Positions 38,103 through 47,691 of a stretch of 64,000 nucleotides of DNA are shown piece after piece. A model generated the notes under the pieces. The model ran no database searches. It was not told where the DNA came from and worked only from the letters and a program-made list of their open reading frames with translations. The position numbers and the translations under genes were made by a program. Source of the stretch: Rhizobium albus (lineage in GTDB: Bacteria; Pseudomonadota; Alphaproteobacteria; Rhizobiales; Rhizobiaceae); the NCBI GenBank assembly GCA_030160035.1, contig BSNO01000003.1, positions 434,001 through 498,000 of the forward strand. Direction: 5' to 3'. The stretch's first letter is position 1. Each line of letters opens with the position of its first letter.

Positions 38103-38897
38103 TTAGCGGCCCTTGAAGACGGGCGGGCGTTTTTCGGTAAATGCCGTCATGCCTTCCTGCCGGTCTTCCGTCATGCTGTTGCGCCAGATCGCGTCGCGCT
38201 CGAACGCGATGCCGTTCTCGAGCGTTGCACCGACCGCCGTGCGCACGCAGGCCTTGGTGTTTCTGACTGCGACCGGCGCTCGTGAAGCGATGATGCTGCC
38301 GATTTCGATGGCGCGGTTGACGGTATCGGCAACGGGGCACACCTCGACCACGAAGCCAAGTTGGTAAGCGCGTTCGACTTGAAGCGGCTCACCACTGAAC
38401 AGCATGTAGGATGCGACATTGGCACCAAGTTTGCGTGGAAGACGCTGCGTGCCGCCATCGCCGGCCATCCCGCCGATCTTCACTTCCGGCTGGCCAAACT
38501 GCGCATTCTCGCCGGCGATGATGAAATCGCAGACCATCGCCAGTTCGTTGCCCGCGCCGAAGCAGATGCCGTTGACGGCAGCGATGAGCGGCTTCGAGAA
38601 GGCTTCGATCGCGCGCCAGGCGGCGACGCGGCGCGGATTGTTCGATGTGGCCGGAGGCCCGAACGTCACCATTTCCTTGATGTCCGCACCGGCGGCAAAC
38701 GTTGCCTCGGTGCCGGTCACGACGACGCAGCGAATGTCGTCATTCCGGTCGAGTTCGACCAGCAGGCGCCCGAGTTCGATCACCATCGAGCTATGCAGCG
38801 CATTCTTCTTTTCCGGTCGGTTGATGCGGATGAGCGCGATGTGGCTCGCCGGATGTTCGATGACGATCTTGTCGGAGTGGTTTTCTGTAGGGCTCAT
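38103..38897 (-). CDS. enoyl-CoA hydratase/isomerase family protein
   Basis: A 264-aa crotonase-fold protein starting MSPTENHSDK at 38897. The oxyanion-hole segments are FAAGADIKEM (about residue 66-75) and CFGAGNELAMVCDF (about 111-124), which keeps the Glu of AGNELA. Also typical is RNTKACVR near the end. It follows the divergent DHDPS gene on the minus strand by 36 bp and may share its LacI operator. Its job in sugar-acid breakdown is unclear; a CoA-transferase gene lies on the other side of that promoter. Confidence 0.88.
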   Translation of the reverse strand: MSPTENHSDKIVIEHPASHIALIRINRPEKKNALHSSMVIELGRLLVELDRNDDIRCVVVTGTEATFAAGADIKEMVTFGPPATSNNPRRVAAWRAIEAFSKPLIAAVNGICFGAGNELAMVCDFIIAGENAQFGQPEVKIGGMAGDGGTQRLPRKLGANVASYMLFSGEPLQVERAYQLGFVVEVCPVADTVNRAIEIGSIIASRAPVAVRNTKACVRTAVGATLENGIAFERDAIWRNSMTEDRQEGMTAFTEKRPPVFKGR

Positions 38898-38933
38898 GAT
38901 ACTTCGTCGTTTGGGTTTTCGATAAGCGCGATA

Positions 38934-39872
38934 TCAGCGCCCGAGCGGCAGATAGGCCGGCGCCCCAAGTCCATGCTTTTCGAACAGCATATCCGCCTTC
39001 TGTCGATCGGCAGCGGTAATGGTGGTTTGGGGAGCGCGCGTCTTGTCGGTCGGGATGACGCCCTGGCGCATAAGCAGATACTTCATGCGTGCCCGGTAAT
39101 CGCGCAGCGGGTTCGACCAGCAAAGCCGCGCCATCGGGCCGATCTCGTTCCAGATCTGATAGGCTTCCGTTGCCTTGCCAGCAGCCGCCAGCTTCTGCAT
39201 CTCGACGAGCTTGGCAGTGAACGCGCCGGCCAGGCCGATCAACGCGCCCTGGCAGCCCATCAGCATCGCCTCCAGCACGAACGTGTCATTGCCGGTCAAG
39301 ACGGCGATGCGTCCGTTGGTCTCTTGCGCTTCTTCGACGATCTCCCAAGTGCGATCGATGTCGAAGGCCGCATCCTTGATTGCAACGACGTTCTTCAGTT
39401 CGGCAAGCTTGGCGATCGTTCCCACCGGATAGCCGGCATTGGCGGTCTGGAAGGCGATGAGGGGAACATCCACGGCTTCTTCGACGGCGGCATGATAGTC
39501 CACCACGATCGATGCGGGCAGGGGCTTCGAGAGAAACGTCGGCAGCGGCGGGAAGACGACGAGACTTTCGGCGCCCGCATCCACCAAGCGTTTTGCGTGG
39601 TCGACGGCACCCTGCGTGTAGGGTGCGATCAGCCCCGCCACGATCGGAACTTCGCCGGCTGAGATCTGCCGGCTGCGCTTGACGGCTTCGACCTGTTCGG
39701 AGTGCTCGAGAGCCGTTGCTTCCGCCGCAGCCATGTTCACGGCTAGTGCCGAAATGCCGGAGCCGATCAACTGGCCCATGTAGGAATCGAATGTTCTCCA
39801 GTCGACAGCCGCATTCTCGAGGAAAGGCATGATGGGCGCGGGGATGATGCCGCTTTGCAGTCGCTGACGCAT
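38934..39872 (-). CDS. divergent DHDPS-family aldolase/dehydratase
   Basis: A 312-aa TIM-barrel protein of the DHDPS/NAL family; ATG 39872 has GGAG upstream. The Schiff-base Lys is plausible in VVAIKDAAFD, but the usual catalytic Tyr position reads IAFQTANAG (Phe instead of Tyr), and the GTTGE motif reads NMAAAEAT. It therefore differs from true DHDPS and may act on another substrate or use a changed mechanism. It shares a divergent promoter, with a LacI-type operator, with the CoA-transferase. Confidence 0.8.
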   Translation of the reverse strand: MRQRLQSGIIPAPIMPFLENAAVDWRTFDSYMGQLIGSGISALAVNMAAAEATALEHSEQVEAVKRSRQISAGEVPIVAGLIAPYTQGAVDHAKRLVDAGAESLVVFPPLPTFLSKPLPASIVVDYHAAVEEAVDVPLIAFQTANAGYPVGTIAKLAELKNVVAIKDAAFDIDRTWEIVEEAQETNGRIAVLTGNDTFVLEAMLMGCQGALIGLAGAFTAKLVEMQKLAAAGKATEAYQIWNEIGPMARLCWSNPLRDYRARMKYLLMRQGVIPTDKTRAPQTTITAADRQKADMLFEKHGLGAPAYLPLGR

Positions 39873-39942
39873 GGAAACTCCGACGTTCGATGATCGATTG
39901 CCTCTGATCTGCCACACCGCATGAAGCGTGGAAAGAAAAAAA

Positions 39943-39956
39943 TGTAAGCCTTTACA
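39943..39956. promoter_or_regulatory. LacI-type operator
   Basis: TGTAAGCCTTTACA, in ATGTAAGCCTTTACAT, is an inverted repeat matching the 21348 and 28553 sites except in the centre. It lies 70 bp before the DHDPS-family gene and 191 bp before the CoA-transferase, in their shared 275-bp control region. Confidence 0.6.
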
Positions 39957-40147
39957 TCATAAATATCACTGACGCCGTAATTGTATCAGGCGATGAAGCG
40001 ATAACCTCTTGTGAGGATTGAGATATCGCCGAAACTTCAAGGCCCCGTCGCATCCTTTTGCGCTCTTGAATGAAACGGGACTGGGGCAATTGCCAATGAT
40101 AGCGCTTTCAGATAGCCTCCCTTGGAACGTGTCGAGGGAGAAGAAAC

Positions 40148-41707
40148 TTGCGTGTGATTTCGGGCGACCAGGCGGCAGAGCTAGTTCCCACTGGTGGGAC
40201 ATTGGCAATTTCAGGAGGCGGCTACCGCGTCGTTCCAGAAGCTTTGATTGCAGCCTTGGCTGATAGATTTTCGAAGGCGCAAGCGCCGGGCAACCTCACC
40301 GTTGTTGCCATCGCTATGGTGGAGCGGGCGCGCGGGGGGAAGGGCGGAGCCGACAGTGGCCTCAACCGCCTCGCGGTGCCAGGGCTGATGTCCAAAGTGA
40401 TTACTTCGAGCTTCAGCCGTTCCTCCAGCAACGCTTTGAACGTCTTGATCGATAGCAATCAGACGGCCGCCTACAATCTTCCGATGGGCACACTGGTTCA
40501 GCTGCTCCGTGCGACAGCGGCTGGACGCTCGGGCTTCGCCACACCGGTGGGCATCGGCACGTTCGTCGATCCGGAGCTTGGTGGCGGCAAGGTCAACGCA
40601 GCTGCGCAGGCGGATTTCTGCCGGCGGACGACGCTCGAAGGCGAGGACCTCATCTACTATCCGCGCCTGCCGATCGATGTCGCCTTCATTAAGGCAAGCG
40701 CTGCCGACATGCGCGGCAATCTCTTCTTCGATCAGGAAGCCTTCGATCATGGAACGATCGAACTCGCCATGGCTGCGCACCAGTCTGGTGGCAAGGTGAT
40801 CGCCGAAGTGAACCGCATCGTTGAGGTGGGCGAGATCCACCCCCGCATGGGTCGCATTCCGGGCAGCATCGTCAGTGCCGTGGTGGTCCAGCCTGATGTC
40901 TGGGAGGACGAGCAGGCCCCGCATCTGACGGGGGCCGAGCGCATCGAACTGCCAGCGACAAGCCATCGCAATCTGCCCCGAGATTTCGTGGCGCGGCTCG
41001 CCGTCAGCAAATTGCCGCAAGGTGCCATGGTCAATCTCGGTGCCGGCGTTCCCATGTACGAAGTACCTGAAATGGCGCGTGCTGCCGGACGCGACGACCT
41101 CTATTTCACGGTCGAGCAGGGACCGATGGGCGGCTGGCCGCAGGTGGGCGGCGTCTCCCGCAATCCCGAGATCATTCTCGACCAGAACGAGGTGTTCCAG
41201 TTTTACGAGGGCGGTGGCCCCGACGTCTCGATCCTGTCCTTTGGCGAAGTAGACCGGCACGGCAACATCAATGTCAGCCGCTTCTCGGGCATGCTGCCTG
41301 GGTGCGGTGGCTTCGTGAACATCGTTCACGGCGTGCGCAATCTGATGTTCTGCGGAACGTTGACCACAGGCGGCCTCGACGAGACGCATGGCGAGAACGG
41401 GCTGACGATCGCAAAGGAAGGACGCATCCGTCGCTTCGTCGAAGCCGTCGAGCAGATCACGTTCAATGCGCGCCTTGGTCTCGAAAGCGGCAAGACCGCA
41501 ACGATCATCACCGACCGCGGCGTCTTCTCCGTCACGCCTCAGGGCCTGGTCCTGACGGAAATCGTGCCAGGCATCGATCTGCAGAAAGACGTGCTCTCGC
41601 ACATCCCGTTCGACGTCGCGGTTGCGCCGGACCTGAAGACCATCGATAGCCACCTGCTGGTGCCGGCCGGCACGGCAGTGCGCGAGTTGGAAACGGCCTC
41701 GCGATGA
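40148..41707 (+). CDS. family I CoA-transferase (acyl-CoA:acetate/propionate type)
   Basis: A 519-aa protein with both halves of family I CoA-transferases in one chain. It starts at TTG 40148, with AGGGAG upstream. The first half has the GYRVVPEALI region; the second half carries the catalytic Glu in FTVEQGPMGGWP. It moves CoA between carboxylic acids, so it could activate an acid imported or made by the island. Its stop overlaps the ABC permease start (ATGA), linking it to the transporter. Confidence 0.87.
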   Translation: MRVISGDQAAELVPTGGTLAISGGGYRVVPEALIAALADRFSKAQAPGNLTVVAIAMVERARGGKGGADSGLNRLAVPGLMSKVITSSFSRSSSNALNVLIDSNQTAAYNLPMGTLVQLLRATAAGRSGFATPVGIGTFVDPELGGGKVNAAAQADFCRRTTLEGEDLIYYPRLPIDVAFIKASAADMRGNLFFDQEAFDHGTIELAMAAHQSGGKVIAEVNRIVEVGEIHPRMGRIPGSIVSAVVVQPDVWEDEQAPHLTGAERIELPATSHRNLPRDFVARLAVSKLPQGAMVNLGAGVPMYEVPEMARAAGRDDLYFTVEQGPMGGWPQVGGVSRNPEIILDQNEVFQFYEGGGPDVSILSFGEVDRHGNINVSRFSGMLPGCGGFVNIVHGVRNLMFCGTLTTGGLDETHGENGLTIAKEGRIRRFVEAVEQITFNARLGLESGKTATIITDRGVFSVTPQGLVLTEIVPGIDLQKDVLSHIPFDVAVAPDLKTIDSHLLVPAGTAVRELETASR

Positions 41708-43443
41708 TGTCCGCCGAGGCAGCCGCTACGGTCGATCGAGCATCGACAGGCAAAATGCAGCGATCCGGCTCAAGCGGCTGGTCGCTGACCGCGGCTGGCC
41801 TGTCGGTTGTATGCCTGGTCATCTTCATCGGCGCACCGGTTGCCGCGATCTTCCTGTCCAGCGTCTACCAGGATGGCTGGACACTTGAAGCCTACCGCGA
41901 TTTCCTCTCCAGCCCACGGCTTCTCACGGCGACTTGGAACAGCCTTCTCGTCGCCATCGGCATCGCGGTTCTGAGTGTCGTCATCGGTGCGCCGCTCGCT
42001 TTCGGGGTCGCGCGGACCAACATGCAACTGAAGCGCATCGTGCGCGCCACGATGATCCTCGCCCTGATCAGCCCCGAGTTTCTGCTCGCCATGGGCTACA
42101 TACTGATGGCCGGGCCGAACGCGGGGTATGCCAACGTGGCCTTGCGGGCCGTGTTCGGCATGCAGTCGACCGCCGGACCGATCGACATCTTCAGCCTCTG
42201 GGGCCTGGTGCTCACCGCGCTTCCGAACGGTGTTGCCTTCGTCTTCCTCGCGCTCACACCGGCGCTCGCCAACATGGATCCCGCGCTTGAAGAGGCGGCA
42301 CGTCTGAAGGGCGCGTCAGCGCTCGAGGCCATTCGCGACGTGACCTTGCCGCTCATGCGTCCGGCCTTGCTCGCCGGCGCGCTTCTCGCCTTTGCGACAT
42401 CGCTTGCCATGTACGGTCCGCCGGAAATGCTCGGCATCGACGTGTTGACGGTCTCGATCCGCAACGCGCTGCTTGGGCTCGATTTCGCCTCCGCGTCGGT
42501 CGCGGCGGTGGTGCTCGTGCTGCTGTCGGGCATTGCGCTTGGTGGTCAGCGCCTCATGCTGCGCAACGAGGATCGCTACCGCACGCTCGGCGGCAAAGCC
42601 TTCGCGCCAAGGCGCATCGATCTCGGTTGGGCAACGCCGCTCCTGACCGCGCTTGCAGTCTTCTATGTCCTGATCGCCTTCGTCCTCCCGTATGGAACGA
42701 TGATCGCCGTCAGCCTGATGAAGAGCATCGGCAACGGCTTCAACATCGCCAATCTGACGCTCGACAATTATCGTGTCGTCCTGTCGGATGCATCCATCCG
42801 CAAGGCGGCGCTGCTCAGCGTATCGCTTGCTGCATCGGCAGCAACGATCGTCGTCGCCATCGGCGTCATCGTATCCTACGTCATCCTGCGGACCCGGTTT
42901 GCCGGTCGCAGTGCGCTCGATTATCTTTCCATTCTGCCGCTCGCCGTGCCCGGAACGGCCATCGCCTTCGCGCTGATCGTCATCTACCTGAACTGGCCCG
43001 GCAACCTGACCGGCATCTACGGCACGCCGACGATCCTGCTCGTCGCCTATCTTGCGCGCTTCATTCCCATCGGCGTGCGCAACGGGCAGACGGCACTGCT
43101 CCAGATTTCGCCGGAAATCGAGGAATCCTCCCGCGTCTTCGGCGCGACGGAGTTCCAGACGCTGATGCGCATCACGCTGCCGCTCATTATGCCGGTCGTC
43201 ATCTACACCTGGCTGCTGGTGTTCATTCTCGCGATCCCGGAACTCAGCGCTTCCATCATTCTTCGCGGCTTCAGCACGCAGACGATCTCCACCTCGCTGC
43301 TCAGCGTCTGGAACGGCAATGGCGGTCTCGCCGTCGCCTGCGCCTACGGCGTCTGCATTTTCGTCAGCGTGTCGCTCTTGTTTCTCATCGCGGCCCTTGT
43401 CGGCCGCAGGTCCGCGCTCATGCGCGGTTTCACCATCGGCTAG
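41704..43443 (+). CDS. ABC transporter permease, two fused domains (Fbp/Pot type)
   Basis: A 579-aa membrane protein with 12 or so hydrophobic segments and two copies of the ABC permease coupling motif: EEAARLKGASALEAIRDVTLP in the first half and a matching EESSRVFGATEFQTLM in the second. Two-domain permeases of this kind occur in ferric-ion, putrescine and phosphonate importers. It starts on the CoA-transferase stop, and the binding protein begins 10 bp after its stop. Confidence 0.92.
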   Translation: MMSAEAAATVDRASTGKMQRSGSSGWSLTAAGLSVVCLVIFIGAPVAAIFLSSVYQDGWTLEAYRDFLSSPRLLTATWNSLLVAIGIAVLSVVIGAPLAFGVARTNMQLKRIVRATMILALISPEFLLAMGYILMAGPNAGYANVALRAVFGMQSTAGPIDIFSLWGLVLTALPNGVAFVFLALTPALANMDPALEEAARLKGASALEAIRDVTLPLMRPALLAGALLAFATSLAMYGPPEMLGIDVLTVSIRNALLGLDFASASVAAVVLVLLSGIALGGQRLMLRNEDRYRTLGGKAFAPRRIDLGWATPLLTALAVFYVLIAFVLPYGTMIAVSLMKSIGNGFNIANLTLDNYRVVLSDASIRKAALLSVSLAASAATIVVAIGVIVSYVILRTRFAGRSALDYLSILPLAVPGTAIAFALIVIYLNWPGNLTGIYGTPTILLVAYLARFIPIGVRNGQTALLQISPEIEESSRVFGATEFQTLMRITLPLIMPVVIYTWLLVFILAIPELSASIILRGFSTQTISTSLLSVWNGNGGLAVACAYGVCIFVSVSLLFLIAALVGRRSALMRGFTIG

Positions 43444-43453
43444 GGAGGAGCCC

Positions 43454-44485
43454 ATGCCGAAACCAGGGAGAGTATCCATGAAATTGACAAGGACAGTCAC
43501 AGCGCTTGCCTGCATCTTCGCGGCAGCGCCCGCATTCGCGCAGGAAGGCCCGTTGCAGATCTATTCGGCCTATCCGGACGAGCACATGAAGGCGCTCGTC
43601 GACGGGTTCGCGGAGCAGTATCCGGACGTCGAAGTGCAGATTTCGGTCCAACCGGGTGAGCAGCTCATCTCCACGGTTGAACTCGAACTGCGCGCAGGCC
43701 GCCCGCAGGCTGATGTCATCGGACTGAACCAGGCCTCCATCGCTTCTCTCCAGGCCGCTCATTCGGCATTCGCCGCCTATAAGCCCGCAGGGCTGGAGGG
43801 TGTGCGCACCGAAGTGCTCGACGAGAGCGGTACGTCGGTTCCGGCCTGTGTCAATCTCTATCTCATCCAGTACAACACCAACGCCATTAGCGAAGCCGAT
43901 GCGCCGACGGACTGGGCCGGGTTGCTCGATCCGCGCTGGAAGGACCAGCTTGCTCTCGCCGATCCGGCAAGCTCGCAGTCCGTTCATTCCTTCCTGTGGT
44001 TCATCACCGAGCATCTGGCCGACGAAGGCGACGACTATGGCTGGGGCTACTTCGAGCGCTTGGCCGAAAACGCACCGCGTCTGGAGCGCTCGCACGGCAC
44101 GATCCGCGACATGACCGCGAGCGGCGAGCGCCCGATCGCCGTTCAACTTCTCGCCAATGGCCAGACGTCGGCCAATCGCGGCGACCCGACGAGCCTCGTT
44201 TGGCCGAGCGAAGGATCGCCGGGCGAAATCTCGTCCTTCGCCATGTTCGAGCAGTCTGACAACCAGGAAGCGGCTCAAGCCTGGCTCGACTATATCGTGT
44301 CGCCGGAAGCACAGGCAATCATGCCCGACGCGCTTGGCTGTGCACCGGTTCGCAACGATGTGGACTACACGTTCCCGGATGGGACGGCAGTGAGCGATGT
44401 CACGATCGTTCCGGTCGACGCCGATTTCATCGCCAATGAGCGCGAAGCGCAGGTCGAGGCGTTCGATCAGGCTTTCGGCCGCTGA
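43454..44485 (+). CDS. ABC transporter substrate-binding protein, Fe3+/organic-anion type
   Basis: A 343-aa periplasmic protein; an alternative start at 43478 (MKLTRTVTAL) also has a ribosome site and gives a cleaner signal peptide (cut after AFAQ). The mature part begins GPLQIYSAYPDEHMKALVDGF, as in ferric-binding and phosphonate-binding proteins. It lacks an obvious paired Tyr-Tyr iron site in what I can read, and the neighbours are catabolic, so an organic anion is more likely than iron. The ATPase follows, overlapping closely (3 bp). Confidence 0.87.
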   Translation: MPKPGRVSMKLTRTVTALACIFAAAPAFAQEGPLQIYSAYPDEHMKALVDGFAEQYPDVEVQISVQPGEQLISTVELELRAGRPQADVIGLNQASIASLQAAHSAFAAYKPAGLEGVRTEVLDESGTSVPACVNLYLIQYNTNAISEADAPTDWAGLLDPRWKDQLALADPASSQSVHSFLWFITEHLADEGDDYGWGYFERLAENAPRLERSHGTIRDMTASGERPIAVQLLANGQTSANRGDPTSLVWPSEGSPGEISSFAMFEQSDNQEAAQAWLDYIVSPEAQAIMPDALGCAPVRNDVDYTFPDGTAVSDVTIVPVDADFIANEREAQVEAFDQAFGR

Positions 44486-44488
44486 CCG

Positions 44489-45640
44489 ATGGCCGCTGCA
44501 GCAGCACTCTCTGCCGCTGACACTGTTCAGGCGCAAGATCTGCGCCTGAACGATGTCTATAAATCCTATGGCAACTACGAAGCGGTCCGCGGCATTTCGA
44601 TCGATGTTCCGAAGGGCTCCATGGTGTCCCTGATCGGGCCGAGCGGATGCGGCAAGACGACGACACTGCGCATGATTGCCGGTCTGGAGCCGCTGTCGAG
44701 CGGGTCGATTACTGTTGGATCGAAGCTCTTGTCCGACGCGACCGGCGCGGTTCCGCCGGAGCGGCGCGACATGGGCATGGTCTTCCAGAGCTACGCGCTC
44801 TGGCCGCACATGTCCGTTGCCGACAATGTCGGCTACGGGCTGAAGCGCAAGGGGCTAAACGCCACCGACATCGAACGCCGCGTCTCCGATGTGCTCGCCA
44901 TGGTTGGAATGGTCGATCATGTGGGCCGTTACCCGAGCCAGCTGTCTGGTGGTCAACAGCAGCGCGTGGCATTGGCGCGTGCCGTCGCATCGCGGCCGCA
45001 GATTCTGCTCTTCGATGAGCCGCTCAGCAATCTCGATGCAGTGCTCAGGGAGCAGATGCGCTTCGAGATCCGAGACCTGCAGCAGAAGCTCGGCATCACC
45101 AGCGTTTATGTCACACACAGCCAGGAAGAGGCGCTGGCACTTTCCGACAAGATCGTCGTGATGAGCAAAGGGCTCGTCGTCCAGTCTGGCACGCCAGCGG
45201 AGATCTACGAGCGGCCGAAGACCGCGTTCGTGGCCGGCTTCATCGGCCTGACCAACACGCTGACGCTGAACCGACTCCTGAGTGACGACCAGATGGCGGT
45301 GGGTTCGTTCGGCGCGCATCGCGTCAAGGCAAGCGGTGCGGCGATGAACGGCGAAACGCAGCAGTTTCTCGTTTCGGTGCGTCCTTCGGAGATCACGCTA
45401 AGCGCCGCTTCCGCGTCGCCCACTGCCGGCATGAACCGGCTCGTGGGCACCATCCAAACCGTCGTCTTCACCGGCGGCATCGTCGATTATTTCATTGCCT
45501 GCGATGGACCCGGCCAGACGACGCTGCGCGTCCAGACCACACCGCCGGCGCGCTTCGAGCCAGGCGCGCAGGTTGCCCTGGAATTCGATCCGGCACGGAC
45601 CGTCGTCCTCGAAGATCAAGTGAATGGAAAGTCCCAATGA
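44489..45640 (+). CDS. ABC transporter ATP-binding protein (Fbp/Pot type)
   Basis: A 383-aa ATPase. Walker A is GPSGCGKTTTLRM (near residue 50), the signature is LSGGQQQRVALARA, Walker B is ILLFDEPLSNLDA, and the H-loop is VTHSQEEAL. A C-terminal TOBE-type domain with VRPSEI follows. Its ATG is three bases after the binding-protein stop, and its end overlaps the enolase-superfamily gene by ATGA, so the transporter and that enzyme are one operon. Confidence 0.94.
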   Translation: MAAAAALSAADTVQAQDLRLNDVYKSYGNYEAVRGISIDVPKGSMVSLIGPSGCGKTTTLRMIAGLEPLSSGSITVGSKLLSDATGAVPPERRDMGMVFQSYALWPHMSVADNVGYGLKRKGLNATDIERRVSDVLAMVGMVDHVGRYPSQLSGGQQQRVALARAVASRPQILLFDEPLSNLDAVLREQMRFEIRDLQQKLGITSVYVTHSQEEALALSDKIVVMSKGLVVQSGTPAEIYERPKTAFVAGFIGLTNTLTLNRLLSDDQMAVGSFGAHRVKASGAAMNGETQQFLVSVRPSEITLSAASASPTAGMNRLVGTIQTVVFTGGIVDYFIACDGPGQTTLRVQTTPPARFEPGAQVALEFDPARTVVLEDQVNGKSQ

Positions 45641-46713
45641 CGATCAAATCCGCGCGCAGCTGGATGCTGCGCTTCCCCTCCAACCGTCTCGCGGCGGAGC
45701 GGAGCGACGAGTATTTCGAACTGATCGGCGTCACGGTTGTGGACAGTTCGGGCGAGGAAGGAACCGGCTGGACTTTCACCTCCGACTATGGTGGCGGCGA
45801 AGCCGTACGCGCGCTTCTCGATGTGGTGCTCCTGCCGCAACTGCAAGGCCGGGAAGCTGCCGAAGTCGAAGTCATCAACGACGAGCTTTTCCATCGCACG
45901 CATCGTCTCGGCCACGGCATTGCCAGCATGGCGATTGCCGCAATCGACGTCGCCCTATGGGATCTGGTTGCGCGCATGCGCGGCGTGTCGCTGTCGAAGG
46001 CCCTCGGCCAAAGACGCGATCGCATCCCGAGCTACGGCAGCGGGAAGGCAAGCCCGTCGCTGCCGCTGGAAGACCTCGTGTCGAGCTCGGTCGAATATAT
46101 CGAGGAAGGCTTCGATGCGGTGAAGATCCGTGTCGGTCGCCAGCCCGACAAGGATATCGAGCGTGTCCGTGCGGTCCGCGAAGCGATCGGTCCGGAGCCC
46201 CGTATTCTCTGCGATGCCAATGAACGTCTGAGCCTGCCCGCTGCCCTCTGGCTCGGCAAGCAGCTGGGCGATCTGGACATCTATTGGTTCGAGGAGCCTA
46301 TCCTGTCGCAGGACATCGAAGGCTACAAGCGGCTGAGGTCGCAATTGCCGATGGCGATCGCGTCGGGCGAGCACTTCCATTCGCGCCGCGATTTCGCGCC
46401 CTTCGTCTCTGCAGGCGCACTCGATGTGCTGCAACCGGACCTCTGCTTCGTCGGTGGCTTTACCGAGGCGCTGAAGATCGGGGAGATGGCCGACACGTTC
46501 GGTCTGGCGGTCGCGCCGCATTTCATGACCGTGCTGCACGTCCATCTGGCTGCTGCTTTGCCGAGGGCGACCTATGTCGAGTTCTATCCCTTCATGGATG
46601 ATCTCCTAGAGCATGGTCTCGAGGTCGCGGATGGCCATGTCATTGTGCCCGACCGACCGGGCCACGGTGTGACCTTCACCAATGCCGCGCGCGACAAATA
46701 TCTCGTGCGCTGA
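45637..46713 (+). CDS. enolase-superfamily (mandelate racemase-like) protein with KxR motif
   Basis: A 358-aa protein. K163-I-R165 replaces the usual KxK; D193 (DANERLS), E219 (FEEPI), E245 (GEHFHS), D268 and H295 (APHFMTVLH) supply metal ligands and the His-Asp pair. This layout occurs in several sugar-acid dehydratases of the mandelate-racemase branch. It is a distant paralogue of the protein at 19953-21068. It is translationally coupled to the ABC ATPase, so it probably acts on the imported compound. Confidence 0.83.
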   Translation: MTIKSARSWMLRFPSNRLAAERSDEYFELIGVTVVDSSGEEGTGWTFTSDYGGGEAVRALLDVVLLPQLQGREAAEVEVINDELFHRTHRLGHGIASMAIAAIDVALWDLVARMRGVSLSKALGQRRDRIPSYGSGKASPSLPLEDLVSSSVEYIEEGFDAVKIRVGRQPDKDIERVRAVREAIGPEPRILCDANERLSLPAALWLGKQLGDLDIYWFEEPILSQDIEGYKRLRSQLPMAIASGEHFHSRRDFAPFVSAGALDVLQPDLCFVGGFTEALKIGEMADTFGLAVAPHFMTVLHVHLAAALPRATYVEFYPFMDDLLEHGLEVADGHVIVPDRPGHGVTFTNAARDKYLVR

Positions 46714-46740
46714 AGCCTTCTCCAGATCGAGTTCAATCCG

Positions 46741-47634
46741 ATGGCAAATCGCAATCCGGTACTTCTGGTACCGCTCATTACCCCGCTGCTCGACGATGGA
46801 TCCATCGACGGCACGCAGCTTTCCGCAATCGCCCGCGATGTGATGGAGCAAGGCGCAGCCGGCGTCGTCCTGTTTGGCACGCTGGGCGAGGCCCAGTCTT
46901 TCTCCGTGACTGAACGGAAGGCAGCGCTTGAAGCGCTCGTTGCCTCAGGCTGCTCACCCGACGTGATCATGGTCGGCATCGGCGCTGCTGCCCTGACCGA
47001 TGTCGTGGAGCTTGCAAGGCACGCGATCGGGCAGGGATGTTTCCGGCAGCTGCTGCTACCCCCGTTCTTCTTCAAGGGCATTTCGAATGAGGGCCTGGAA
47101 GATTTCATCACTCAGGCCATCGACAGGATCGATGACGATCGGCTTCGCCTTACGCTCTACGATATCCCGAGCGTCGTTTCCGTCTCGATCGAACGGCGCG
47201 TCATCCGCTCGCTGATCGATCGCTACGGTCCGATCATCGCGGGCATCAAGGACAGTGTTCCCGACGCCGCGCATGTGCGCGACAGCGTGACGGATTTTCC
47301 GGAACTGGAAGTCTTCGTCGGCAACGAGATCTTTCTGCCTGAGGCGATCGCGCTCGGCGCTGCCGGTGCGATCTCGGGTCTTGGCAACATCGCGCCCGCA
47401 CAGATGGCACGCATCGCGAGCAGCGAAACGAAGGCGGACGATCCGGTCTTCCAGCAGATGTGCACGCTCTACGCCGCGATCGCTCGCCATCCCGTTGTCC
47501 CCGCCGTCAAGGCACTGGCTGGCTGGCGTTTCGATCTGGAGGAGCTCGCCACCGTGCGGCCTCCACTCAAGACATTCGATCTCAAGGCCGCGCCGGATCT
47601 GATCGAGATCCTGCAAGAGCTTCATCGCCGATAG
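46741..47634 (+). CDS. DHDPS-family aldolase/dehydratase
   Basis: A 297-aa TIM-barrel protein starting MANRNPVLLVPLITPL. It keeps the family features: VLFGTLGEAQSF (the GTxGE motif), Tyr in RLTLYDIPSVV and the Schiff-base Lys in IIAGIKDSVPD. In a sugar-acid setting the likely substrate is a 2-keto-3-deoxy acid made by the adjacent enolase-superfamily protein; the order dehydratase then aldolase supports this inference. It lies 27 bp after that gene. Confidence 0.86.
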   Translation: MANRNPVLLVPLITPLLDDGSIDGTQLSAIARDVMEQGAAGVVLFGTLGEAQSFSVTERKAALEALVASGCSPDVIMVGIGAAALTDVVELARHAIGQGCFRQLLLPPFFFKGISNEGLEDFITQAIDRIDDDRLRLTLYDIPSVVSVSIERRVIRSLIDRYGPIIAGIKDSVPDAAHVRDSVTDFPELEVFVGNEIFLPEAIALGAAGAISGLGNIAPAQMARIASSETKADDPVFQQMCTLYAAIARHPVVPAVKALAGWRFDLEELATVRPPLKTFDLKAAPDLIEILQELHRR

Positions 47635-47691
47635 AACGCATCCGCTTCGAGCTCTGGAGGCTTGCAGCGGTGGCAGGGAGGAGGATTTGGA

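Noticed and set aside
43454-45640. ABC transporter as an iron or nickel importer
   Set aside because: Its families include ferric importers, but the neighbours are catabolic enzymes and the genes are coupled to them, so an organic substrate is more likely. A nickel role for larA was considered and has no sequence support.
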